Shown: in pieces, positions 32,901-45,679 of the stretch
Layout: every line of letters begins with the position of its first letter
Position numbering within the stretch: the stretch's first letter is position 1
Assembly: GCA_949361645.1 (NCBI GenBank)
Contig: OX442432.1
Coordinates: forward strand, 5,025,990 to 5,089,989
Source: Spongilla lacustris
Taxonomy: Eukaryota; Porifera; Demospongiae; Spongillida; Spongillidae
Direction of reading: 5' to 3'
Length of the DNA stretch: 64,000 nt
Notes under the pieces: model-generated
Database searches by the model: none
What the model saw: the letters and a program-made list of their open reading frames with translations, nothing else
What the model was told of the DNA's origin: nothing
Position numbers and translations under genes: made by a program

Positions 32901-35900
32901 GTAATACAACACAGCTACATGTACACAGTGAAAACAGCAGTACATACAGTTACAATGTGCCACACTAGATAACATGATTTGTACTTCAACATGTAAGGTT
33001 TTCCACAGCACAATCCATAGGCACCAATATCATTCCGTCCATCCTCCATTCGACATCATATGTGATACGCTGGCATGTGTGACTAATAACTGCTGCATGA
33101 TTTTTGCAATAAGGCCCTTGGCTAAACATTAGGACCTTTGATATTGAGCTTCATATCACTTCTGGGTGAATAGAAATAGGCACAACAACCAATACTCCAC
33201 TTACAATTGAGCATGAAGAGACTATGATTATGTAAAGGACATCTGGCATTATTTTTGGGTGTTGCTGGCAAACAATAGCAGTGGGTGTTGCCATGAGAGG
33301 AACTGGTTCAGTGCTTCTACTACCAGGTCATACGTCATGTACACACATGGTCCAATGCCTGAAACCTTTGACCTATTAACAAATATTTTTATACAGGTGT
33401 ATGTAATTACAAGCAATGCAGCCGGGTGTGTTCGCCAGAACATGTAACATACAGGCCCCCACCCTGATATGTGTACCACCACACCTCTGAATAACACTGC
33501 CCACCCCCGTACATACACATATGCACCAGACAGTCCACATCTACACATATGCCAACAGTCCACATCTGCACATATGCCAACAGTCCACATCTGCACATAT
33601 GCCAACAGTCCACATCTGCACATATGCCAACAGTCCACATCTGCACATATGCCAACAGTCCACATCTGCACATACATGTACTGTACATGTATGCACCAAA
33701 CACTATGCACATCTACACATATGCAACAAACACTTCACCCTGCACACACATGTATGCACAAAACACTGCCCACATCCACACATACACCACTGCCCACATC
33801 CACACATACACCAAACAGTTCACCTCTGCACATACAGCAACGTTCGTGAGAATTATTCACATCAGACATGCATGCTATAACGTGGGTTTTACACCTTTCC
33901 TGGAGTAGGGTAGGATATCATAGTATCTATTGCTATGAATACAACTCACAGGAAACCCATGTTAAACCCCACGTTATCGCATGAGTGAATAATTTTAAAT
34001 TATTTTGCCTTTCTTGTGAATGGTATCACTATCCACCTGTGCACTGTCCACCACTCTACCTACATGTACCATTATGCAACACCATCCATCTACACAGTAT
34101 CTGACACACATGCATGCATTGAACAAAGCAAACAATACCATTTACAAACTATTTTTAAAACCATTGCGTAGAACACTCCCTGGCTCCAAATATAACTGCA
34201 CCTATAACCACTAATCAAGTAAAAACAATGATATGATGACATTCCATGCCTCCTTTGCAGGCTTTTGGACAAAACAATATGTAAACTTTTATCCTCTCCT
34301 GCACGTATATACACACACACATGCACCCACCTATACACACACATGCACCCACCTACACACGTACATGTACATGCACATGTACCATATATACATGTATTCA
34401 TACATGTAACACACCTGGTACAAGCAAACTCTCCATACACTACACCATAAATCACTATCCTAAATAAGCCTTCCCTGGCAGGGGTATAAAGGTACCTATA
34501 CATGCATCCCCCCCAGACCAGAGATGGTGGGGCTGCAATATAATATCCCCATACATGTAGTAACAGTACACGTACATGTACAATGTACTCTATTTACATG
34601 CACTACATTAATGGACAAATGTAAGTCTTTTGCAGGAAATAACTTGTTAAGCACTTTCAAGGTAACCTTAGATGCTGTTGTATCTGATCTAGAGCTTCTA
34701 TCACAAACATTGAGTAACTTATTCTTATGCACTATTACAGCCTGAGATTCGGAAGTGGGCACATCACAGCATGTTTAGAGTGCCATGGTGAGTGCCACGT
34801 TGCTAGTGGAGGCCATATGGTTAAGACCTTATCTTATTCATACCCTCGTAAAATGTATGTGTGCAAGACCTTCCTTTGAACCACCGTTACCCAGTGATTT
34901 AAAAGCTCAAAAGCTGCTCAATATTATACTCAAGTAACAACAGTTTCAAAGCACAAATGACTTTCCCTACCCCAATCAACCAGCTGCCTACATTTTCTTA
35001 ATGGAGGCGGTTTCTAATATGATACAATGGTGATACATGCCGTGTAACCTGTCCCATATATACATACATAATAAAAATGGTTGCAGTAACCTCTAAGGTG
35101 AATACATGTAGCTTTACATGACATAGACATACGACCATATATATAATTACCGACACGCACTGTTAATCTCAGCAATGTACAAGTAAACAACATTTCTTGA
35201 CCCTGAAAGCCAAGTTCTCCCAGAAAGAACAATATGGAATAAACGTACTTACAACAGCACATGTACATACACACATCACAGCAGGAGGAAATTAAAGCAC
35301 AAACTCCAAGCCTTTACTCTACTAAATCATGTGAGACCACCACAAAACAAAGGCCAGAATGCAAAACAATGCCTACAACCATGTCTGCTCACAAGCTTAC
35401 ATCAACTATCTCACCATAGGTGGCTTACTACACTAATCAACCTAGGCACATCTAAAGGAGATGCCCACACTAATAAGAGGGGGAGGGAATGCAAAGAATA
35501 CAGTGGTATGTTCATTAAAAAATACAAACACATACACACATACGCACACACACACGCACACACACACATATGCACACACATACACACACACACTCACATA
35601 TAAGTATTCACATATATATCTATGCACACGCTCACTCACAAATACACAGTACATGTATGCTAACACCAATCAACACTCATAAATACGTGCTAACACAAAT
35701 CCACATAACAAACACACTCACACAAATGCCATGGGCCCATGGCACCAACTGACCTGGAAGTGTGTACTTGAGATGCACCGCGCTATTTGTGTGCACAGCG
35801 GCTGCATGACTTTGGTGAACTCAACAGGCTCCATCACATCCAATATCTCCTCCAGTTCATTGAGGAACATCACTTCCTTAGGACTGTGCACCTTCGGCCA

Positions 35901-38900
35901 GTACTTCAATAGCCCTGTAACCACCTAGCCAAATAATTATTATGAATAAAAACAAGTCAGTTTTACTTAAACCGAGCAATTTCTTTGGATATAGGACCAA
36001 TACAGCAATGTAATAGACCAGGTAACACATGTGCTGCATGATCAGACATGCTAAATATACATGTACATGTATGCGTGTAAACCTTATCACTTCTACCCTT
36101 ATGCCTGTGATATAGGCAAAGGCAAACAAGTACACGTATCCATTAACCAGGGGAAAAAAAGATAAAACAATTTAATTTCAGTTCCCCCCCACCCCACCCC
36201 CCTTCCTCTATCCATTGATCCATTAAGGAACTATTGGCACTCCTCCCCCTTCGTTCCCGTTCACAACTCACAGGTTCAGTAAGAGAGGGGTCCTTCTCCA
36301 AAAACTGTACAACGCAGTAGGCCAACTGAGGGTGGTAGCAGCTGAGTGACTTCACCTTGTGGAGTGGTATGAGCACGCGGAGGAGGAACGTCTTATGCTC
36401 ATCCTTCAGCGGTAACGCGAAACCATTGATGATGCTGGGTCAAAACAGAAGCCATTCAATCCTATTCTAACCTTCTTCACCATATGCCAAAATCATATTT
36501 CCAAGGCAACCTGCCAGATACAATCACAACTAGATCTTTCTAACCACTGACAAAGCGGTACCGCAGCATCCCTCAATAGTCCCCCTCAACACACCTACCC
36601 GGCAAGCCAGTGAACTGTCGCCACACCACACCACTTACCTTCCTAATATCTCGAGCAGCTCTGCAACTCCATTGTGTCTCTCAGTCTCATAAATAAACCT
36701 ATTGCAGTAATTGAACACATTCTACACCTGAACACTTAATTGTGTTGCATAACTCACACCAAACCACAACTCGATTGTCCCAACATCTCTGGTCACACAC
36801 CTCCATCTAATGCTCACTCCCTTCTCTTATGCCACACCCATCTACATGTATTGCTTACCCATTTGATGCCCACTCTTCACACACACACACACACACACAC
36901 ACCCACACACCCTCTCTTGGTCCTACCCAAATTCTCAATTACTCTTTTTCACACTAACACACCTGTAGAAGATATTGCTGATTTGCTTTCTGATATGTAC
37001 TCTGAGTCCTAAAAACTTTCCGTAAATGCGATGAAGTGTGGTCTTGAGAAGATCTCTTTCTCTAGGGTCTTCAGAGTCAAAAAGTTCCAGCAGCTTCAAA
37101 CAACAGAGGAGAGATCATTAACGGTTACATCCCTCTCCCAATCCAACACCTAAGAAGGATGCCTAGATGGGGGGGGGGGGGGGTTCTCCTTTTTTTAAAT
37201 TACCTGAACAACAAACTTCTGGTCGATAAACTTCTTTGCAGTGTTTGGTTGGAAGTCTTGGGCTTCAAGAAAATGAAGGAAAAACTCGTATACTATTTGT
37301 AAGTGTGGCCAAGACGTTTCCAGAGTAGGTTCATCCTCTTCTGGGTCGAATTCTGCTCCAGATGGGTTACTGTTTGGCGGTAGAGTTCTGAATGCATTCA
37401 CAGCAAACTATAGGATTTCCAACAGTCATTTGCAGAAGTGAAAACAAGGATTATGACTAATTAAGACAACACAAAATACCAGCTGGTGCAACACTGTGAA
37501 AAAAGGGTTGTTATACAGTGTTATACACATGTTAATTACTATTATACGCAGCGTATAACAATCCTTTTTACATAGTGCAAGTGGCCACAATCCAGGTAGG
37601 GTACCACATTAAATGCATCCCACATGTACAAAGTACATTCAGAGCTGAACTGCATAGCAAAGCAAACCAGGGTTGCTTAATTTTTAAAAGGTCGATAGAA
37701 GGTTGATTCACCTGGTTGTGGGAGTGAATGCCAAGCATACTGCTGGGAGTTGTGGATATCACTTGCGCCCCGGGTAACACCAATCCTTAATTATCATTAT
37801 AAAGTTCTCCATAACCTCTCAAGTCGTCACTTGACGAAATAAATGATAAGTGGTTGCCCACAAGCACTGCACATGTATCGAAATTCTCACCATCAGCTTC
37901 AGTCAAAGCAATGAAAAGGCTCACTCTTAAAGATCATATGATGGTGCAGTGGGGAAATATATCCCATATACTCAAGAACCATGTAAGTAAGGAGGTTTAC
38001 ACAAAGTAAGGAGGTGGGGGGGGAGGGGAGGGGAGGGGAGAGGAGCTTTACAACATTTGTGCATTGCAATGGCAAAGCAAATTACACACACAAACAAACA
38101 CACACATACTCACATTGTAAATGCTCAGTTATACATGTGCACATTTTTAAACCATCACACATGTAAAAGACCTCAACATAAACCACAAATCAGGTTATAC
38201 ACGTGTACATGTACTTCCTATTACCACAGGAAGCTTAAACCACATTACAGCCACAGGAGGATGAACCAAACCCTTCTCCCCATACTGCTCACTAACTCCC
38301 TTTTTTAAAGCACCAATCCATCTCAAAATTCAAAATTTTCACAAAAACACAGTTGAATACCAACATTCTCACCCCCCCCCCCTCTCCCCCCCCCCCCACG
38401 CCCTTTTATAACCAAACATACTAGTTGAATCGCTTCAGGGTAGATAGACTCAGTGATGACACCCCTCTGTGTAGTAATGTACTCCATCACCTCATTCAGC
38501 GCTGCCCTCTTCACCTCCTTGTCCTTCAGATCACTCAGAGGGTCCAAGCTGAAGTCGAATATGATGCAGCACTGCCGCAGCTTCTGAATGAAGAGTTCCT
38601 CCCGCCCAACAGGCGGTGCATCTGCAATGTGACACCACTTGTGAGTGCGTGCTACAAGGTCCTCAAATAAATAGGACAAGACTAGCTGTTGAACACATGG
38701 CGTTCATCCTGAACACAGACGCCACACACTACACAATGTGTTGACAACATTAAACTAAATCAGACAACAGGAAAGGAAAATAAAAACTCAAACACTGCTC
38801 ACTAGATTAATGTGACCTAGCCATGGTCCTAGTGCACCATGATGCGAGCACGACAATGGCAGTTTCCCCACAATGCATGACATGTACCTTTGAGTAGAGG

Positions 38901-39361
38901 CAACTTCTGTAGGTCCCTCTTGGCGCTAACGTTGAAACGGGAGGAGCCTTGGTTACGATTATCTCTACGGACACTTGGGCTACCAACTGGAATTCTTCCA
39001 GCTACATTAGAATATGATGTGGTCGGAGTAACCTAGAACACGGCACGGTTAAGCGCAGCTTCAACATCCGCATAAACAGATCCACTCACGTGCATGCGGG
39101 AAGCAGGTTGTGGCTGCGATGCTAGGGATGAGACTGAATGAGGGTTCGGAGGTAGCCCATCTAGAGCTTCCTTTTTGGGCCCGTTCAAAGGTGGGCTACC
39201 CCCAGCTGGAGGAGGTTGCTTTGCCTACAACAGAGAAGCTAGGTAAAGCACACGTATTCCGTGATATATCATATAATTGTGAATTTCTTCAACATGTTTA
39301 TGGAGTTCAATGGCCAGCTCCTCACCTTGCTATCTTCTTTCTTCTCTCCTTTTTTAGGCAT
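26974..39361 (-). CDS. PPP2R5: PP2A B56 regulatory subunit (PPP2R5, delta/gamma-like), complete
   Basis: Fourteen minus-strand exons chain to 613 residues: 39361-39326, 39224-39090, 39032-38888, 38621-38422, 37407-37204, 37093-36963, 36698-36639, 36434-36272, 35924-35754, 32714-32587, 32490-32401, 32317-32245, 30610-30479, 27147-26974. The B56 HEAT-like superhelix is near-textbook ([74 protein letters not shown]). B56 subunits recruit PP2A to LxxIxE-containing substrates. The short Lys-rich start ([12 protein letters not shown]), the Pro-rich second exon and the C-terminal [16 protein letters not shown] are delta-like; the RRKS serine resembles the PKA site of human PPP2R5D. The donor after 32401 is a weak GTCCAT but is the only one keeping frame. 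It lies head-to-tail with CUL9. Confidence 0.95.
27669..27694 (+). repeat. C26 homopolymer
   Basis: Pure C run in a PPP2R5 intron. Comparable runs lie at 27188-27210, 30741-30758, 31485-31509, 42230-42256 and 63387-63418, and G runs at 3043-3066 and 19154-19176. Confidence 0.85.
28010..28245. repeat. Inverted-repeat element in the last PPP2R5 intron
   Basis: Blocks GTGTGCCTTTGGGAGG and CCTCCCCCAAAGGCACACAC are inverted copies, and a second nested pair (CATCTGGCCTTCCTTC and GAAGGAAGGCCATATGG) lies inside the right part. Looks like a nested foldback. Confidence 0.5.
32337..32364 (+). repeat. (AAT)n trinucleotide repeat
   Basis: Nine AAT units just upstream (coding sense) of PPP2R5 exon 12; on the coding strand it is (ATT)n near the acceptor. 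Confidence 0.9.
32798..32910 (+). repeat. Irregular tandem repeat with AGCTGAACAGTGGTGTAATA
   Basis: Four partially degraded copies of ACAGCTGAACAGTGGTGTAA between 32798 and 32910, upstream (coding sense) of PPP2R5 exon 10. Confidence 0.6.
33546..33672 (+). repeat. 25-bp minisatellite in PPP2R5 intron 9
   Basis: Five to six copies of GCCAACAGTCCACATCTGCA then CATAT, followed by diverged units down to about 33840. Confidence 0.85.
33850..34005. mobile_element. Foldback element in the large PPP2R5 intron
   Basis: Arms GAATTATTCAC...GCATGCTATAACGTGGG and their near complement (CCCACGTTATCGCATGAGTG then AATAATTT) surround about 70 bases. The terminal AATTATTCAC resembles the inner arm of the element at 7955-8182. 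Confidence 0.65.
37488..37582. mobile_element. Short terminal-inverted-repeat element in a PPP2R5 intron
   Basis: The ends CACTGTGAAAAAAGGGTTGT and ATAACAATCCTTTTTACATA are near complements of about 23 bases around about 45 bases of sequence. No coding capacity. Confidence 0.55.
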
Positions 39362-39746
39362 TTTACCTGGCATACTTTAGGTTCCCTTCTCTCGCTTACT
39401 AGTATGTGTATCCAATTAGAACGCGCCAACACAGCATGAACGCACATCAGCTTTTCCCACAGAGAAGCACAAGAAGGTCTTATCTGTGCTGCCTTCAATA
39501 ACTAATGTCGAAGTTGGGGGGGAAATCACGCCAGACAGAAATACAACACTGCCATTTTGTTAGTACAGTGGTGACCGTTCGGTCAGCCAATACTAACCCT
39601 AGTCACGTTAGCTCACGTGTTTTCTCAGCGGGTACTATTTATGTGCCGATGATAATTATGCAAACTTGTATCTTCATTTAATATCACCCTGGTATGTATC
39701 GGTATATGAATGCACATTGCCGTAGTGTACATTTCTAGCATCAAAG

Positions 39747-39758
39747 TGACAGCTGTCA
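39747..39758. promoter_or_regulatory. TGACAGCTGTCA palindrome upstream of PPP2R5
   Basis: This 12-base perfect palindrome matches the dimeric site bound by TALE homeodomain factors (TGIF/MEIS class). It lies 386 bases upstream of the PPP2R5 start codon; function is inferred from the motif alone. Confidence 0.35.
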
Positions 39759-42700
39759 GTTAGAAAATCGGCGCGTGTCGTCTCGCGTCTCTATACCAGA
39801 CGTGGCCTGGGTCCATGCAAGCACATTCTCGTGCTAGACCCCAGTCCACGTCAAAGCATTGCTCTATACCAGTAGACTGATGGCACCGATTAGTATATTG
39901 CATAAAGTAATAAGGATTACACCAGTCAGGATCACTTTCAACACAATTGATTATCTTCTTTGGAAGTGCTGTTATGATGAGTGGTACATGACAACCACAG
40001 GCCCACACTTCTTTCGAAGTCTCACTGCCAGCTCAATAAACATTTCCCTACAGCCTAATATTCATTTAACATTTTTTTCCGAACTGTCATAATCAAATGA
40101 ATACTACTTTTAATTACACAGATAGTGTTGATCGATTCAATTATAATTAATTTTAATGATATTTACATCCCCCATTACATGCATTATGCCTGAATAAATA
40201 AATAATAAAACTCTATATATGCACATGCACATATACATATTTACCAACAGATAAAGTTTTAAAGGGAACCACCTGGAGTGGATTTCTGCCACTGGTTTAG
40301 ACTGCCATACAGCTCAGATAACACAGCTGTCTTTTTCCCCCCTAAGAGAGGAGGCAAGCATTTTAAATTGAGTCCATGGCTTCATTTACCCAAGCACCAT
40401 AGGGCTCTATTGCAGTTAGAAGCATAGTTAGGGATGAGAAATTAAGGTCTAAGGGTTTAGGGTTATGCGAAATGTGTTAGAATTGAGCACTCTGTGCACA
40501 CTCCTGGCCCAACGTTCCACCTGGGAAACAAATTCAGTGTTAAATTATACCCTGGGTGCCATCTTGACTCTCTTCATTGAAAGAAACACATCAATTTGCA
40601 AAAATTGAAACCACATGAACAGTGTGCTTTCGCTCTTCCGTAGATGAAGAGCTCATAATCCAGCTACTGTGAAAACTTTGGGATTTAGCGATGATGTCAC
40701 TGAGATGTCAAAGGCAGCTGGCTTACCAAGGGCCCAGTTGGGTAATAAAATGTTAGCAGGCCCGTCAGGTGTGAGGTTACTACCATCTCCACCTTCACAC
40801 TCAAGTGGGCTCTATGGCAATTCTCTGCTGACCATTACGCAGTCGGTTGTGGCATGGGGACCAAGGGGATCTAGTGAGCTGGCTGGGCACAGGGCACACT
40901 GGGAACCATTAGAATTGTCCAAACCAAGCCACTGGCTACCTGGAATACCAGAGACTCAATATGAAGGCGGAAAGAGCCCCAGACAGCCATGATGTAGCAT
41001 GTGGTGGAAGAAGCAGATAGAAGACGAGCCTTGTCAGCAACAGAGAAGCAATCAGGAGGTGATTGAGGAAGTTATTGTCAATCTTGGCTTTGATGGGCCA
41101 GAGACAAAATAGCTTCAGTCTGAATTGCATCAGAAGGCAAATTATGAGATTACAGATCCATTGAATGATTGTACCGCACAAGAGAGGTGGTGGAGCCATA
41201 GTCAGAGGAGCATAAAAGAGAAGGCAAGACAGTGGAGGGACAGAGACTTCATGCCCAATCCTTCTCTACAGAGGATTAGCTGGGCCTGCTTCCAGGCAAT
41301 ATCAGTTGTATCAACAGCTGTGCATGATGAAAAACATCAACAAAAAGCTGAAGAGAATCAAGTGAAGGAGGTGCGGCATGGGCTAGATGTGCAAGCCGAC
41401 AGAACCCACCCCCATATAAAGTGTTAAAGCAACCTGTGCACCAACCTCTTGAAGTCTTTCAAGAAGGAGTCTGGCCTCAAACCACTCTCCTCCCTGGGGA
41501 TAAAAGCTGGACAAACAACTAGGTCATCTATGGCCATAGAAAAAAATGAAACAAGTTATCAAATAAAATTCGTTAAAATGTACAATGTAGGATTTGTAGG
41601 CAACGTTAAAATTGAGTAAAGCTAGGCAACTGCTAAATGTAGTATCATTGCATACTTTCCATAATCTCTTGTTTCATTTTTTTTTTAATATCAGAGTCCT
41701 ATGAATGGGATTGGCAAACAAAACAAAACCTATCCCATGACTTCAGTAGGATCAGCAGTGTCACCTGCTCCAACTACTTCAATACATAGGTACAAGGCTT
41801 CCGCAAAAGAAATGTGCAGTTGTGCGTAATGTTAAAAGCATACATCCTGTAAGCAACAATGCTTTTCTTGTTACTGCATGACATAAAATGCATATGACTT
41901 TCACTTACATGTATATCCTCCATGCTTGGCCACTTTATTTAGTTATGAATATTGCACAATGAAAGTAGCAGTCGTGGTGTATCATTAGAAACCTGTGGTA
42001 GTCTTCAGGCTGTAATTATGAGAAAAAGCATGACAGATGCAGTGCATGTCTGGAATCAGTCGTCTCGATACAAGCTGCTATGAATAGGATACTGAAATGA
42101 ACTAATAGTAGGATAGGCTTTGAAGGAGTTGGACCTGCATGTATTCGGGAGTTATGATAGATTTATTTCAGTTCCAACATGAATTGTAAATTTTGTCCTT
42201 CTATGTGCTCGTAATGTTGTGCTGTGTTGCCCCCCCCCCCCCCCCCCCCCCCCCCCGCATTGGGTTGCTGGTTGGTATATAATAGCTAGATGAAAAGCTA
42301 AAACTATGGTGAGTGATAGAAGCAAGCACAACTGAGATGTTTGGAAATGTTATCAGTCAGGCACTTTAAGTTTTTTTAAGTTCCTTGCTTTTTACACCTT
42401 CAAATCCTCAAGTATAATATGTTACAAACACTCCGACAGAGAATGCTATTACAATGCACAATGTATTTCTGCATGTGGTCACTGAAGCTCGTCAGTTCGT
42501 TTAACATCGATATCTGTGTAGGGAGGAGATAGCACTGTCACACATTATTAATACAACACAACCGAGCAGAGCAAACAGTTAATGCGAAAGATTACATCAC
42601 CACAACATCCGATGCTGCATTGGGTCTGGGCACGCGACAAACATCTCGTGAGTGATTACAATGACATTGTAAATGTAATTGACTGCCAGCCAGCGCTGCA

Positions 42701-42822
42701 ATTCGCAACAGAGGTTTTAAAATTTAAAAAAAAAACCTAGCATACAGTGCATACAGTGCAAAGCTTCGAGTGACCCATTGGTTTAACACCCAGCCCCACC
42801 CTCCGATAGACTGGGGACCCGA

Positions 42823-42833
42823 CTATATATATA
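42823..42833 (+). promoter_or_regulatory. TATA-like run upstream of the TRAF gene
   Basis: An alternating TATATATATAA run ends about 13 bases before the TRAF start codon. If it is a working TATA box, transcription would begin inside the annotated frame, so either the 5' UTR is extremely short, a downstream Met is used, or the run is just low-complexity sequence. The upstream 200 bases show no splice acceptor. Confidence 0.25.
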
Positions 42834-42845
42834 ATCATTGACAAC

Positions 42846-44114
42846 ATGGCAGGGGAGGAGGGGTACTATTGTGACTTTATAGAGCCCCCTCCAAGGCTGA
42901 TACAGAGCGAGTGCTCCATCTGCCTCTTAGTTCTTCGCGAACCTCACCTCACCAGCTGCTGTGGACACAACTTCTGTCGTCCTTGCATCGAGACGGTCAT
43001 CAAGAACAAGAAACCATGCCCTTTATGCCAGCAGTGTGTATTTACTACGCTACACAACAAAGGATTGGAGAGGAGCCTAAAAGAACTCGTAGTCACGTGC
43101 GAAGAGGTACTTTTGGGCTGCAACTGGAGAGGGGAACTCGGAAAGATGGATGCGCACCTAAAAGAGGCTTGCCCGTATGTAGAACTGCGATGCCGCTACG
43201 TTGGCTGTGACACTGTCGCCAAACGTCAGGACATGCCGCTGCACGAAACGGCCTGCAAGTTTCGCCCTTTTGACTGCGAACATTGCGCATCCTACGCGTC
43301 TACTTTCGACGACGTGGTAAACGTGCACTGGCCTGTGTGTCCGAAGTACCCCGTTCCCTGTCCCAACAAGTGCGATAGACCTGTAGAACGCCAGCTTCTT
43401 CAGCATCACGTAGATGGCGAATGTCCTCTTACTTCAGTGCTCTGTGAGTTCAGCTACGCTGGGTGCCAGGCAAAGGTCCTTCGCAAAGACGTCCAGTCTC
43501 ACCTGAGCATTGATATCCTCCCCCATCTCTCAATGGTGTCCAACATGAACAGGCAGCTGTTGCTTAGCAATCGCGACCTGTCGGAGAAGGTGGTAGCATT
43601 GGAGGCAAGCGCAGGGGAACAGAAGGCCAAAATAATGGCGTTGGAAGCCCAAATGAACACAGTAGCTTCGCATTTGGGTGTCCATAACAAGCTGTTCCCT
43701 GTTAGGGTAGAGATAAACGTGCCACCAGGCAATGGAAAGCCAGTTGCTGCCAATGCACTGCTACAGCAGTGTGATTTCTATTCCCACCTGGGCGGCTACA
43801 AGATGCAGCTCCGGGTGAACGCCAGGGACAACCAGTACCAACCGAACCTGTACCTCAGTGTGCACATGATGAGGGGGGAGTATGACACCTATCTTAAGTG
43901 GCCCTTCAATGGTTCTGTGGTTGTCTCCGTTGGGGAAGGCAAGCGACATGTGATTGATTTCCGTAATGCAGCTCCCAACCTCAAGTCAAGGGTGCTTCAA
44001 GGAGCTGTAGCAGATGTGGGATTTGGTCCTGCAGAACCACTGTACCAATGGAATGTATTTTATGTCCAGCCACTTTATCTGCTGATCACTGTTAATGATG
44101 TAATAGTACCATAG
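42846..44114 (+). CDS. TRAF-family RING/zf-TRAF/MATH E3 ligase, single exon
   Basis: The 422-residue open frame has no intron. A C3HC4 RING occupies residues 23-61 (C23, C26, C39, H41, C44, C47, C58, C61), followed by TRAF-type zinc fingers at about 80-220 (repeated C-x4-8-C ... H-x3-4-C units), a short coiled coil at about 235-275 (LSEKVVALEASAGEQKAKIM) and a C-terminal beta-rich TRAF-C/MATH-like domain at about 280-420 (YKMQLRVNA, LYLSVHMMRGEYDTYLKWPF). TRAF proteins are trimeric adaptors linking receptors to K63-type ubiquitin signalling. The order RING, zinc fingers, short coil, MATH is that of TRAF4/TRAF6-like proteins; the exact paralogue cannot be told. The Met follows ACAAC (AACATGGC context), and a TATA-like run lies 14-23 bases upstream. 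Codon use is more GC-rich than the flanks. The lack of introns, unlike its neighbours, suggests a retrocopy or an intronless family expansion. Confidence 0.93.
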   Translation: MAGEEGYYCDFIEPPPRLIQSECSICLLVLREPHLTSCCGHNFCRPCIETVIKNKKPCPLCQQCVFTTLHNKGLERSLKELVVTCEEVLLGCNWRGELGKMDAHLKEACPYVELRCRYVGCDTVAKRQDMPLHETACKFRPFDCEHCASYASTFDDVVNVHWPVCPKYPVPCPNKCDRPVERQLLQHHVDGECPLTSVLCEFSYAGCQAKVLRKDVQSHLSIDILPHLSMVSNMNRQLLLSNRDLSEKVVALEASAGEQKAKIMALEAQMNTVASHLGVHNKLFPVRVEINVPPGNGKPVAANALLQQCDFYSHLGGYKMQLRVNARDNQYQPNLYLSVHMMRGEYDTYLKWPFNGSVVVSVGEGKRHVIDFRNAAPNLKSRVLQGAVADVGFGPAEPLYQWNVFYVQPLYLLITVNDVIVP

Positions 44115-44217
44115 AATACAGTTTAGATGGCCAGTTAAATTAAATTAGCTTAACAGGTGTTCAATAATTGATGTCCAACTCCTGGTAGTTCGAATGTGAC
44201 TAATATGACATGATGTC

Positions 44218-44256
<39 letters not shown>

Positions 44257-44272
44257 TGTGTATGTGTGCATG
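44218..44272 (+). repeat. (GT)n microsatellite 3' of the TRAF gene
   Basis: About 17 pure GT units then GTAT/GTGC-interrupted repeats, about 105 bases after the stop codon. Confidence 0.85.
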
Positions 44273-45261
44273 TGTGTATGTAAATGCGTGACAAATGTGC
44301 TTGTTTGCGTGTGTGAAAAACAATTTTCAAAAGGGAAGTAGCTCTGCTGGTAACAAGCCTATGCCACAGAATACACAGGTCATTGGACATATCCTAGGGA
44401 GGTTATTGGAACCACAAGTGAATTTTTTTCCTTCAAGATGAGGTGTAGGTGCCTATTTGTAGGTCAGCATACATAGCAGTCACCTTTGTGCAGCATGACG
44501 GCAAATCTCAACAATACAGTGCTGTTTTCTATGTGCTCTCCTCAACCAAATACGAAAATGTTCCAAGGCATGTGTACTGGCAACTTTGATCCCATTCACC
44601 TGTGAAGACATGGCATGGCTCAGAAGTACAATGCAAGTGTCTATATGTGCATGTATACAAGGTCAATACTGATTTACTAACAGCTTGATCAACTTGCCGT
44701 TGGCAATGTATTTTTTAGCGTGGGTTGAAGAGTATTGATCCTAGTGAATTTTCTATGGTTAGTGTTTTAAATATACTCAGTGCAAAATGTGTTGCCAATG
44801 AATGTGCCAATGGCTGATTAAAATGTTTAATGCTACGGCATATTAGGTTTGGGACTCTGCCCCAGGCGGGCAGGCCTCGAGAGTTTAGATGTTTTCTGTT
44901 GCCCCTTTGTCATGTGCTATTCAGCACCCCCAAACAAAAACAGTGTACTAAAGTGTACTAAAGCTGTGTGATTGGTGATTTAAAACTCTCTGCATCACTT
45001 TCAATGCAACTAACCAGCATTGCATATTTAGTCTGCAGAGTCATTTCTTCATCTAGTTGCAATTTTGCTGTGCTTCAGCAATTAACGCACTATGAATAGT
45101 AACAGTTATAAAATGTCACAGATAAACCACACATATATTAACATCTACACCCAGACATACAACAAATCAATAAGATGGGGGCATTATTCGGGCTAGGATG
45201 TGGTATTTACTAGTGTAATATATAATTTTAGACGTTATTTTAAACTGCATGAACTAAAGAA

Positions 45262-45573
45262 TGAACCACCAAAATTAACAAGATATAAAAACATTCTCTC
45301 TGAGAAAGTTAGTGGTATATAGGATTTGAAGGCAATGGTGGTGTAAAAAGGAAGGGAACAAGGGATCAACGATGGTACAATTTTTTTTTGAAAAGTCCTA
45401 TATTTAGCACTTTCGTAGTATGTATAAATTTTACATTGCTAAATATAGGACTATTAAAAAAAATTGTACCATCGTTGATCCCTTGTTCCCTTTCTTTTTA
45501 CACCACCATTGCCTTCAAATCCTATTTACCACTAACTTTCTCAGAGAGAATGTTTTTATATCTTGTTTCATTC
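45262..45573. mobile_element. Foldback (MITE-like) element 1
   Basis: Two arms of about 125 bases (about 45283-45408 and 45436-45566) are near-perfect inverted copies, sharing GGAACAAGGGATCAACGATG and its complement. The outer part carries TTCTCTCTGAGAAAGT next to a TATCTTGTT flank. No coding capacity. Confidence 0.8.
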
Positions 45574-45679
45574 ATTTTTTTTTTTGTAACTACTAGTATA
45601 CAGGTGTACATGTACTTTGCAACCCGTACATACTATGAGTACAATGTACAAGTAAATACAATTGTGTGATAAAATCCAG

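Larger units (their letters stand above)
39362..42845. other. Divergent intergenic region between PPP2R5 and TRAF
   Basis: Contains the promoters of both genes. A CACGTG E-box (39614-39619) and a TGACAGCTGTCA palindrome (39747-39758) lie 250-390 bases upstream of PPP2R5. Open frames at 39760-40008 (minus, Cys-rich) and 40669-41427 (plus) have no recognisable domain. A C27 run sits at 42230-42256. Confidence 0.5.

Noticed and set aside
39760..40008. Cys-rich 82-codon minus-strand open frame
   Set aside because: No signal peptide, acceptor or family pattern that I can support; not enough to call a gene.
40669..41427. Two plus-strand open frames of 107 and 100 codons
   Set aside because: Different frames, no recognisable domain and no clear splice joining; they may be remnants of a mobile element but I could not show it.
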